Shown: positions 35,858 through 43,837 of the stretch, one piece after another
Position numbering within the stretch: the first letter of the stretch is position 1
How the letters are laid out: every line of letters starts with the position of its first letter
NCBI GenBank assembly: GCA_900768785.1
Contig: CAAGEG010000034.1
Coordinates: 1 to 54,817, forward strand
Direction: 5' to 3'
DNA length: 54,817 nucleotides
From: an uncultured Prevotella sp.
GTDB taxonomy: Bacteria > Bacteroidota > Bacteroidia > Bacteroidales > Bacteroidaceae
Translations under genes and position numbers: made by a program
The notes under the pieces: generated by a model
Seen by the model: only the letters and a program-made list of their open reading frames with translations
Told to the model about the DNA's origin: nothing
The model's database searches: none

Positions 35858-37573
35858 TTATTTTTCTTTATTAGCTTTACGTTTTATTTCAAGCAGTGTG
35901 AACGTATATGTATAGTTTAAACTTACAGATATATCTGTACAGTTGAGACTGCTCTGCAATTTGCTGATATTCACGTCACCATATTTATTAAATGAGGCAC
36001 TTGTAGAGAACATGTGCACTTTCTTGAGTGTATAGCTTGCAGAGAGATCAGCTCCGAGTGAAAGACTTTTGGATTGTCGTATTACTTCGTTATAACAAAG
36101 TGAAACTGAAGCTGAGAAACTTAAATTTTTATCTTTCAAGAAAGAATGGCTCGTGCCCAATGATGCTATTTTGCTGATATATTTACTGTTAAAGCCTTCT
36201 GATTGCTGATGGCTGAAAGTGAGAGAAAAATCAGTTTCAATAGGTTTCACATTAATATTATAGGAGAGGCCTAATGCTTTGGTTTTGACATCACTCTCTC
36301 CCGTAGCGAACTTATTTAGGTCTTTATTTTCCGTAAGGTTTGCGGAAAGACTTATATTATGTCCTAAACACTCAGACTCATAATTAAAAGCAGGTGTAAT
36401 ACTGTAGCTTGCCATTTGGCGATGAACTCGCGTAGTGTCGTTCACTACACAAGTGCCATCTCCTTGAGTCTGCATGTATCCGTTATATCCTGCCATTATG
36501 CTGAAATGATTGCCTATGCGTGTACTTGCATTAGCAGCATACACATAGCCGTATGTAGTGTAAAGTTGTTTCTTAGTCAGGTTGTCTGCCTGCCCGGAAA
36601 AAGTTCCGGACAATGAAATCTTATTAAATAATGAAGTCCCGAAGGTTATGCCTAAACTATGATAGTTGTTAGACATATAGTAGGTTCCCAAGGAAGTATA
36701 ATCCGGCTGAACCATACGATAACTGATTGATGTATTTACCCCCTTGATATTGATGTTGGCACTAATATCTCCTGCAAAACGCATGAGTGTACTATATTTG
36801 ACATCAAATACTTTATCAAAATCAGTCGTAACAGGAGCATCGGGGACATGCTTATCTGTGTTAAATACTGACGTTGCTGCATTAGCTGTGAGTGACAGCC
36901 ATTTGAATGGGGTTACACACCCTTTTATTCCAACAACAATGTTTTCTTGTGGATTAATTTGTTTACGCCACTGTTCATCTATTGAATTCTCGCAGTCGTA
37001 GGCGTTGAGGAGATAAAGGTCGATGTAATTCCTGCCTGAACCATAACCGACTTTGAAACCCCACCCCATACGTTTGTATTGTGGAGTTCGAGCAAACTGG
37101 TCTGTCGGGTCAGCATTTATGGCGTTTCTTAGACGCCCGTAGAATATTCCTGCACGATACTTCTCGCTTGAATATTCAAGTCCCACACCATTAAACGACA
37201 TGTTCATTACGTAATTACTCATAGACATGGACGATTGACCGAAATATCCTGTCCAATTCTTATATGTGGGAGATATATTAAATGATAATTGAGGATGGTT
37301 GAAATTCAAATCATCATTACTGTAATACAATGAGAATGGCATATTGAAGCCATACAAACTAATGTTCAAATTTGCGTATATTACATTGCTGAGAGGTGAA
37401 CCAAACCCATTACTTCCCGATGAATATCGGTAAGTGTTTTGTGTTCCAACAGCACCGGATATAATTAAAGGGTCACTTTTTGCTATCTCCGAAATGTTTT
37501 GGGCAAACATTGGCTGAGACATCAAAACCAATACAATTGTAACAACGATTTTATTTATTAAGCGGTGGAACAT
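35858..37573 (-). CDS. probable outer-membrane beta-barrel protein
   Basis: 571 aa. A signal peptide ends at PMFA (residue 24). The rest is almost continuous amphipathic beta strands with aromatic ends and asparagine/serine turns, for example ISLYGFNMPFSLYYSNDD and YTYTFTLLEIK at the C-terminus, which fits a barrel of about 20 or more strands. No named family was recognised. It is 11 bp upstream of the 348-aa gene, so it is co-transcribed with the giant. It could be the membrane anchor or the export/assembly partner of the surface proteins; this is inferred from position only. Confidence 0.8.
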   Translation of the reverse strand: MFHRLINKIVVTIVLVLMSQPMFAQNISEIAKSDPLIISGAVGTQNTYRYSSGSNGFGSPLSNVIYANLNISLYGFNMPFSLYYSNDDLNFNHPQLSFNISPTYKNWTGYFGQSSMSMSNYVMNMSFNGVGLEYSSEKYRAGIFYGRLRNAINADPTDQFARTPQYKRMGWGFKVGYGSGRNYIDLYLLNAYDCENSIDEQWRKQINPQENIVVGIKGCVTPFKWLSLTANAATSVFNTDKHVPDAPVTTDFDKVFDVKYSTLMRFAGDISANINIKGVNTSISYRMVQPDYTSLGTYYMSNNYHSLGITFGTSLFNKISLSGTFSGQADNLTKKQLYTTYGYVYAANASTRIGNHFSIMAGYNGYMQTQGDGTCVVNDTTRVHRQMASYSITPAFNYESECLGHNISLSANLTENKDLNKFATGESDVKTKALGLSYNINVKPIETDFSLTFSHQQSEGFNSKYISKIASLGTSHSFLKDKNLSFSASVSLCYNEVIRQSKSLSLGADLSASYTLKKVHMFSTSASFNKYGDVNISKLQSSLNCTDISVSLNYTYTFTLLEIKRKANKEK

Positions 37574-37616
37574 CTTATTTTTTTATTCAGATGAAGGAAT
37601 ATTACTAATATATAAA

Positions 37617-37653
37617 TATGTGCTGTGTACAATTTTGGTGCACACAGCACATA
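37617..37653 (-). terminator. long intergenic hairpin between the T9SS cargo gene and the barrel gene
   Basis: TATGTGCTGTGT (37617-37628) and ACACAGCACATA (37642-37653) are perfectly complementary over 12 bp with a 13-nt loop. It lies just after the stop at 37669. It has no clean U-tract on the minus strand, so it may be an attenuator or RNA-stability stem that lowers expression of the downstream genes rather than a full terminator. Confidence 0.6.
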
Positions 37654-37668
37654 TCATAATGATTTAAT

Positions 37669-40521
37669 TTATTTCTTGCTAACTTTCTTCACTATAACTT
37701 GCCCGTTCTTAATGGTTTTTACGATGTATATACCTGCTGAAGGATTACCATCAACTTTGCGACCATATAAGTCGTAATATGTTTCTTCATCGTTTTCGTC
37801 TGTAGTGATTTCAGAAACACCGGATATTTCCGGAGCGGTGAGTGCCATTGGCGATTTTAATGAACCGATTTTTTGAGAATATTGTACTACTGTTTCAACC
37901 GGTATAAACTCTCCGGTATATTCATTGTGGAGACGGAAAGAAACAGTTTCGCCCGGCTTACCTGCTACATTAATCATCATTTTTCCATCTTTTACCACTT
38001 TACCCATACCGCGACATTCGTCACCTACAAATGCTCCGATTGTGTAATCTTCCGGATTCTCAAGTTTTGAGATTTCTGCAACTATTGCCATATTGTCTGC
38101 AAATTGTGTTGCATCAAATTCCCATATTGAAGAACTATTATCCAAAGACTTTTTCTGTTCTGATAGAAGTCTTATGCTATTTGTTTGGTTACTGAAATCC
38201 GGGGTATAATCAAACTGGAAATTTTTTCTTGAATCTGAACTATTATAATAGATGTAGCCCTTTCCTGCTTCAAGAGTAAAGTCTGCACCAACCCATTGGC
38301 CACCGCTATATTCAGCAAAATTTGTCTTGCCGATTATTTGGTCGCCCTCGCTTGGATTATTATTACTAACCATACTATTAAGTTGATCAAGAGTCATGTT
38401 CCATTCGTTAGTATAACCTATCCAAGTGTAACCGGGCATTAAAACTTTGCTTTGGTCACGCTCCCAAGCAGGTTCAAGAGATGTGAATATGCATTTTGTT
38501 GCATCTTCGTATGTCGCTTTAATCTTGTACATTCCATCACTCGGCATCAAGCTATAAATGGTACCGATAAATCCGTATGTTTTGTCGTTGTATAACAAGT
38601 CTGTTTGCGAACGAATCTCTATTACTTTGTTGTTGTCGTCAATATTAAGGCTCTCCTTATATGTTGGGTATTCTGACGATACAGTCAATTCAATGTTATC
38701 AGGTGCATAAATCCAGTCCCAACCATTGCTGTTGAAAGTAATTTCTGCAGGTATTTGAATATAGCATGACTGTGCTTCAGTACGCGGCATGGCTTGTCCA
38801 TCGTAGAGCACACTCAAATAAACTTCACCAGCTCCGGTAGCACGAATGTTCCAAACATATCCTGCTCCATTATCTGCAGTTGTGATAGTAGGTATGCCGA
38901 ATGCTGCAGGTTCAGTGTTTTTAATAAACTGAAAGCTGACGAGGCTTGGGTCAAAATCATCGCCTGTCACTGTCAATTCAAATTCAGTGTCACTATATTT
39001 TGAAATTGTTAGGCTCGTTGGGAATGTGATATCTACCGGAGTATATACATTAACAACAACTACTTCCGATACTTTTGGATTTTTTGTGGAAGTTACTTTA
39101 AGTCTAAATGTACCACTCTTCACTGCAATTTCATTAACAAATGCAAGTTCTGATTCCTCATCTGCAGGAGTGATAGTGTAAGTCTCATCTGCCGGAATAA
39201 TTTGCACCTTAGAACGGAGTACGTCATACGCATTTGTGTTGAGTTCCACGTTAATCGTTTCAGGTGCAATAATTTCAGTAATAACAACTAATATTCTGTC
39301 ACTATGTTCTCTATTGTCGTTGGATACTACAGTAACTGTATATTTTCCCGGAGCCGTTGCAACATTGTCAACAATAGCATCTGATGATTCTACAGGAATT
39401 GAAAGTGAGAATGATTTGTCTGTAGCATCATCCGGTGCTATGACTACATAAGGTGTAATCAAGTCCAATATATTGTCGCCAATTGCAGCCTCTATCACCT
39501 GAGTTGAAAGAGACAAAGAAGTAACAGGAGAATATACTTCAACCGTTATTGTTGTGTATATCTCAGGGTTATCTTCTGATACAATTTTTACGTTGTATGT
39601 TCCTCCTTTTTGTGCAACACCGTCAATGAATGCACCAGCATCTTCAGTACATTCAAAATAGTAATTTTTATTTGTTGCGTCTTCCGGTGTTACTGAAATA
39701 GCAGAAAATAGTTCAACATCACGGAAAAGCGACTCACCCTTATTAATGTTTACCTTTTGAATAGAGCATGAAATACCTGTTACAGGAATATGGCTTTCAT
39801 CAATTATGATGGTGGTAAAAGCTTGCAAATTGCTGTTATAGTTAATTATTAAAGTAGCCGGTTCACCTGCGTTTACGTCAGCACCCTCGAGCAATGTTGA
39901 CTTAGTGGCTGTAAGGATATTCTTGTTGTCAATAGTAAAAGCGTTGAACGATTGTGCATCTAAAGGTGTCCACACATAAGTTAATTCGGTTTCAAGAGTA
40001 GATTGTCCTAAAGGCTCATAATCTACAGGATTCCCAAGCGCATCATACCCATCATAAGTAAGTGTGATATATTCACTTAAATCTATATTAGCGGGAAGTT
40101 TTGTAAGAATTTGGATTGGATTTGTGACTGTCACTCCTGTAGGTTCGTCGATGTTTAGTACAAACGGCACTTCCGAATTTGTTTCACCGGTAAATTCCGC
40201 TGTTTTCGTAAAAGAAAAAACGAAATCATTTGTAGAATCGTAAGCCTTGAAAGTAATCGGGCTTCCTACTTCATTCGGATTACCCCATACACGCAGAGTG
40301 TATAGATTAGTTGTCCTGTCAAAATAATCTACAGATGCCCTACACTCACCATTGATAAATGCAGCAACCTCGATATAGGTCGACATCTGACCATTCACAT
40401 TAACTTGCACATAAATCGGAGTTGACGTGAGAAACTCACTTTCCGAAGGTGCAGTCCACTTCGCTGCATTTATTGTCAAGACGGACAATAAAGCAAGCAT
40501 TGTAAATAACAATTTTTTCAT
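37669..40521 (-). CDS. T9SS-secreted protein with tandem Ig-like domains
   Basis: 950 aa. A signal peptide (cleavage near INAA) is followed by an N-terminal beta domain (to about 120), then three or four tandem Ig-like repeats of about 80-90 residues between about 240 and 500. These share a repeated pattern such as GGTYNVKIVSEDNPE, PGKYTVTVVSNDNRE and SGTFRLKVTSTKNPK. After further beta domains, the C-terminus is a T9SS type A sorting domain: YYDLYGRKVDG, then AGIYIVKTIKNG and a basic end KKVSKK. So it is exported across the outer membrane and probably anchored or released by the T9SS. It is transcribed from its own perfect -7 box. Confidence 0.9.
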   Translation of the reverse strand: MKKLLFTMLALLSVLTINAAKWTAPSESEFLTSTPIYVQVNVNGQMSTYIEVAAFINGECRASVDYFDRTTNLYTLRVWGNPNEVGSPITFKAYDSTNDFVFSFTKTAEFTGETNSEVPFVLNIDEPTGVTVTNPIQILTKLPANIDLSEYITLTYDGYDALGNPVDYEPLGQSTLETELTYVWTPLDAQSFNAFTIDNKNILTATKSTLLEGADVNAGEPATLIINYNSNLQAFTTIIIDESHIPVTGISCSIQKVNINKGESLFRDVELFSAISVTPEDATNKNYYFECTEDAGAFIDGVAQKGGTYNVKIVSEDNPEIYTTITVEVYSPVTSLSLSTQVIEAAIGDNILDLITPYVVIAPDDATDKSFSLSIPVESSDAIVDNVATAPGKYTVTVVSNDNREHSDRILVVITEIIAPETINVELNTNAYDVLRSKVQIIPADETYTITPADEESELAFVNEIAVKSGTFRLKVTSTKNPKVSEVVVVNVYTPVDITFPTSLTISKYSDTEFELTVTGDDFDPSLVSFQFIKNTEPAAFGIPTITTADNGAGYVWNIRATGAGEVYLSVLYDGQAMPRTEAQSCYIQIPAEITFNSNGWDWIYAPDNIELTVSSEYPTYKESLNIDDNNKVIEIRSQTDLLYNDKTYGFIGTIYSLMPSDGMYKIKATYEDATKCIFTSLEPAWERDQSKVLMPGYTWIGYTNEWNMTLDQLNSMVSNNNPSEGDQIIGKTNFAEYSGGQWVGADFTLEAGKGYIYYNSSDSRKNFQFDYTPDFSNQTNSIRLLSEQKKSLDNSSSIWEFDATQFADNMAIVAEISKLENPEDYTIGAFVGDECRGMGKVVKDGKMMINVAGKPGETVSFRLHNEYTGEFIPVETVVQYSQKIGSLKSPMALTAPEISGVSEITTDENDEETYYDLYGRKVDGNPSAGIYIVKTIKNGQVIVKKVSKK

Positions 40522-40559
40522 AAATTTTTAGTGTTAAATTATGTATAATTATTTTAATG

Positions 40560-40567
40560 CAAATTTA
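40560..40567 (-). promoter_or_regulatory. -7 promoter box of the surface-protein block
   Basis: TAAATTTG on the minus strand followed by C, a perfect -7 box 38 bp upstream of the 950-aa gene. TTTT at 40586-40589 (minus) matches three of four -33 bases at 18-bp spacing. Confidence 0.6.
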
Positions 40568-40765
40568 CTTTCAACTATGCCATTAAAAATTATCATCATT
40601 TACATAAAATTTATCTTATAACATTTATCTATTTTGTAATTTTTTATCATAAAATACACATTTATAATTATAGTTAACTGAAATATAGGCGTTTACAATG
40701 ATAAATAACGAAAAACATCGTGGCAAAATAATTGTTATTTATTTCATTATTTCAATTAATTTATA

Positions 40766-40773
40766 TAAATTTG
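40766..40773 (+). promoter_or_regulatory. -7 promoter box of the hybrid sensor gene
   Basis: TAAATTTG followed by C is a perfect match to the -7 consensus. It would give a leader of about 130 nt before the ATG at 40910. The -33 site is uncertain. Confidence 0.5.
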
Positions 40774-40909
40774 CCTATGAAAACAATGAAGAGTAAGTTC
40801 ACCATTTAATAATTATTACAAAATGTAAAAAAACCAATCAGATTTACCTCTTCGTCAGTAGTCATTATTCAAAACGTCTAACATAATGCACTTATATATT
40901 ATATAATAG

Positions 40910-41452
40910 ATGACTCATTCTAAAAGACTAATTAACGAAAATTTGCACGAGACGGAAAACGAAACTCGTAGCAAATCACTCTTGAGCCTATACAAGGGCT
41001 TGTTTTCGGCTTTCTTTATGCTCAGTATCTTGCTTCTCCCCTCTTGCAGCAACGACACGAGCAGAACAAACAGTAAAAATGCCGCCGTAAATGCTAATAC
41101 AACCGAACAAGACGTTACTATAGAAAAATTACTGAAAATCTATGACGAACAAGACAGAAGAGGACAATATGCAACCGCCGATATGATTTTTGACCTGCTT
41201 TATCGTGAAGAGATGACAGACACTCGTATCACCGTCTCAAACAGTACTCCTTCCGACAGTATAAATATGCTGGTATGGTATTGGGCAGGTGAACATCTGT
41301 GGGCTACTCAGGACTATGCCGAGGGGCTTAGATATTCTGAGAAGGCATTGCCCCTGACATACGAACTGGGAGACCTGTCACTGCAAAGTTTACTGCGAGC
41401 GGCTTGTAGGACTATTTTATTTCCGTCAGTCAGACTATCCGAAAGCCATTGA
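40910..41452 (+). pseudogene. hybrid two-component sensor, N-terminal fragment (frameshifted)
   Basis: 180-codon 5' part of a sensor gene. It has a membrane-signal segment ending in a lipobox-like LLPSC near residue 46, then the first TPR-like helices (YDEQDRRGQYATADMIFDLL, YAEGLRYSEKALPLTYELGD). Homology-like sequence leaves this frame near 41389-41391 (TTT after AAG). From there the +1 frame continues the TPR sequence (YCERLVGLFYFRQSDYPKAI), while this frame runs through unrelated residues to a stop at 41450-41452. One extra T in the TTT run explains it. The GC content of this 5' half (41.0-42.1 kb) looks higher than the 3' half. Confidence 0.75.
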
Positions 41453-42074
41453 GCATGTAAGTAAAAGCCTGGAATTAAGCAAAGAGGAAGGAAACAAAAG
41501 TAATGCCGGCAGCTCGCTTAACACGCTCGCAGGTATCTGTCTCGCTGCAAAGCAACTCGACGAAAGCGAAAAATATATCCTTGAAGCTATACAATACTGC
41601 GAGGAAGACAACGACTCCAACTTATTACCCATACGCTACGGCATGGCGTCTGAAATCTATCATGCCAAGGGAGAAGACGTGCTCTCGCTAAACTATGCTC
41701 GCCGTGCCTTTCAGATTGATTCCCTGCGCGGCAAAACAGCAAGAATGGGCATACGCCTGTCGCAGATGGCTGCAGCCCAAATAGCACTGAAACAGTATGC
41801 CGCGGCGGAACACTCCATCTCACGTGCCATTCCAATACTCGAGAAGGCTGGAAATGAAGTGTCGCTCTCTATATGCCGTAACCAAATGGGAGAACTTCTC
41901 AATCACCGCGGTGCTCACGCTCAAGCCGCAGCTTATTTCAAAAAGGCTGCTGAAGCATTTGCAGCTCGCAAGGATAAATATAATGAGAGCAGAGCACAGA
42001 TGGGACTCTACGAAGCACTAAAAGCAAGCAATCCAACTGAAGCAGGACAACATTGCTGCGATATGCAGCACTGA
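41391..42074 (+). pseudogene. hybrid two-component sensor, middle TPR fragment
   Basis: This frame carries about 220 codons of TPR repeats: FYFRQSDYPKAIEHVSKSLE, AGICLAAKQLDESEKYILEA, ALKQYAAAEHSISRAIPILE and HAQAAAYFKKAAEAFAARKD. It has no start codon at its 5' end; the first ATG in it is at 41643. It ends at a stop at 42074, whereas the kinase part follows in the frame used by the first fragment. So the shift near 41390 is undone near 42050. These periplasmic TPRs would sense a ligand in the intact protein. Confidence 0.7.
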
Positions 42075-43837
42075 AAGACTCTATCTATCAGCAAGATGTA
42101 GAGCAGGCTATCGGTCAATACAATGTAAAATATAAAACTGAGGAACTCGCACACAAGCAAGAACAGGAACGGCTCGAGAAACGTTTAATTCTTTTTGGAG
42201 CCATAGCCTTGATAATCGTGCTACTGCTAATTGTGATGGCGAACATATACACGAGCAGGATTCGCCGCCGCAACCACATTGCATTCAAAAAACTCTCCGA
42301 CATGCGCGACCAGTTCTTCACTAATATCACCCACGAGTTCCGCACCCCTCTAACGGTTATTATTGGTTTAGGTGAACAAATAGCCACCGATGAAAACAAT
42401 AAAAACATAAAATCTGCCGGCGAAGCAATTTCACGACAAGGACGCAATTTGCTTTTATTGATTAATCAGATTTTGGATGTGTCTAAACTAAAATCAAATG
42501 CCCCGCAAAGCGAATACCAGCACGGTGACATCGTTGGCTACATTTCTATGATTTTCGAAGGTGCAAAAATATTGGCAAACCGCAAAAATATTCATTATCA
42601 CTTCCACTCTCAAGAAAAAATATTTGAAATGGACTTCATCCCGGATTATATTACAAAAATTGCCGGTAACCTCATTTCAAATGCCATAAAATTCACTCCT
42701 GAGGAAGGTGACATAATGGTCTCTATAGAAACAACTGACAATAAATTCACTCTTTCAGTTAAAGACAACGGATGCGGCATTTCACCACAAGATTTACCAT
42801 ATATCTTTGACGCATTTTACCAGTGCGACAACAATTCCCGAACGACCGGTTCCGGAATTGGACTCTCACTTGTAAAGCAATTAGTTGAAGCGATGAATGG
42901 CTCAATAACCGTAGAAAGCGATGAAAACAAAGGCTCGAAATTTACAGTAACACTACTCACCTCAAATTCAGCACCACATTCCGACAAACCGGTAGAACCG
43001 CTCAAAGAATCCCCCGTTGTAAACGACATATTCATTACAGACAGAGAAGATACAGAACGCATTGAACCCAACGACGATATGCTCACGCATATCTTGATAA
43101 TCGAAGACAACCCTGACGTATCTTCCTTCATTGGCTCAGTAATACCTAACGTAAATATTTCATACGCAAAAAATGGTCGAGAAGGTTTTGAAAAAGCACT
43201 GCAAATAGTGCCCGATGTTATTATCACGGACATTATGATGCCGGAAATGAACGGAATAGAAATGTGCGAAAAAATAAGACAATCTGAAATTTTGTGTCAT
43301 ATACCCATAATTATCATTTCAGCAAAGGCTGAACAAACCGACAAAATAGAAGGCATAAAATCAGGTGCCGATGCCTATTTATACAAGCCATTCAATGCAG
43401 AGGAACTTAATGTCACCATTAACTCTTTGCTTGAACGCCGAAAACTGCTTCAAAAAAACTTCACAAGAAACTCAACAAAAGATTCTACATCTTCTGAACA
43501 ATTCGCAATTCACGATCAAATATTCCTCAATAAGGTGATAGATTTGATACATGCTCAAATGGCTTCCCAAAATAACAATATTACCAATTTGGCGGATTCT
43601 TTGAGTATGACATCTCGACAATTAAATAGAAAAATCAATGAAATCACCGGTGACAACATCTCAAAATATATCTTACAAGTAAGGATGCTGCATGCAAAAC
43701 ATTTGCTTGACTCCAATAAGGATTACACAGTAGCAGAAGTTGCATATAAATGTGGTTACGAAGAAAACAGCAACTTCACCAGAGCATTCAAGATGCTCTA
43801 TGGCATAACACCCACACAATATCGCAAAATGCCATAA
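42053..43837 (+). CDS. hybrid two-component sensor/regulator, kinase-receiver-AraC part
   Basis: 594 aa as read from a TTG at 42053; really the 3' part of the broken sensor gene. Domains: end of the sensory region, a transmembrane helix at about 44-66, HisKA with phospho-acceptor His94 (TNITHEFRTPLT), HATPase with NAIKFTPEEGD, DNGCGIS and GSGIGLSLV, a receiver domain with Asp393 in IITDIMMPEMNG and a KPF lysine, then a C-terminal AraC-type HTH with GYEENSNFTRAFKMLYGITP. All catalytic residues look intact. In the unbroken gene this would be a one-protein signalling system of about 975 aa. As it stands the sensor is cut off unless the two frameshifts are read through or are sequencing errors. 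It is divergent from the surface-protein block and abuts the next gene tail to tail. Confidence 0.9.
   Translation: MLRYAALKDSIYQQDVEQAIGQYNVKYKTEELAHKQEQERLEKRLILFGAIALIIVLLLIVMANIYTSRIRRRNHIAFKKLSDMRDQFFTNITHEFRTPLTVIIGLGEQIATDENNKNIKSAGEAISRQGRNLLLLINQILDVSKLKSNAPQSEYQHGDIVGYISMIFEGAKILANRKNIHYHFHSQEKIFEMDFIPDYITKIAGNLISNAIKFTPEEGDIMVSIETTDNKFTLSVKDNGCGISPQDLPYIFDAFYQCDNNSRTTGSGIGLSLVKQLVEAMNGSITVESDENKGSKFTVTLLTSNSAPHSDKPVEPLKESPVVNDIFITDREDTERIEPNDDMLTHILIIEDNPDVSSFIGSVIPNVNISYAKNGREGFEKALQIVPDVIITDIMMPEMNGIEMCEKIRQSEILCHIPIIIISAKAEQTDKIEGIKSGADAYLYKPFNAEELNVTINSLLERRKLLQKNFTRNSTKDSTSSEQFAIHDQIFLNKVIDLIHAQMASQNNNITNLADSLSMTSRQLNRKINEITGDNISKYILQVRMLHAKHLLDSNKDYTVAEVAYKCGYEENSNFTRAFKMLYGITPTQYRKMP

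Larger units (their letters stand above)
40522..40909. other. 388-bp AT-rich intergenic region with divergent promoters
   Basis: Very AT-rich. It holds the minus-strand promoter at 40560-40567 and a plus-strand -7 box TAAATTTG at 40766-40773, about 200 bp apart, leaving room for regulator binding between them. A ten-codon frame (40778-40810, MKTMKSKFTI) follows the plus-strand box directly and could be a leader peptide, but is too short to support. No terminator, repeat array or other gene was seen. Confidence 0.6.

Noticed and set aside
40778..40810. Ten-codon frame MKTMKSKFTI after the sensor promoter as a leader peptide
   Set aside because: Too short to test from one sequence; no attenuator hairpin or regulatory codon run follows it.
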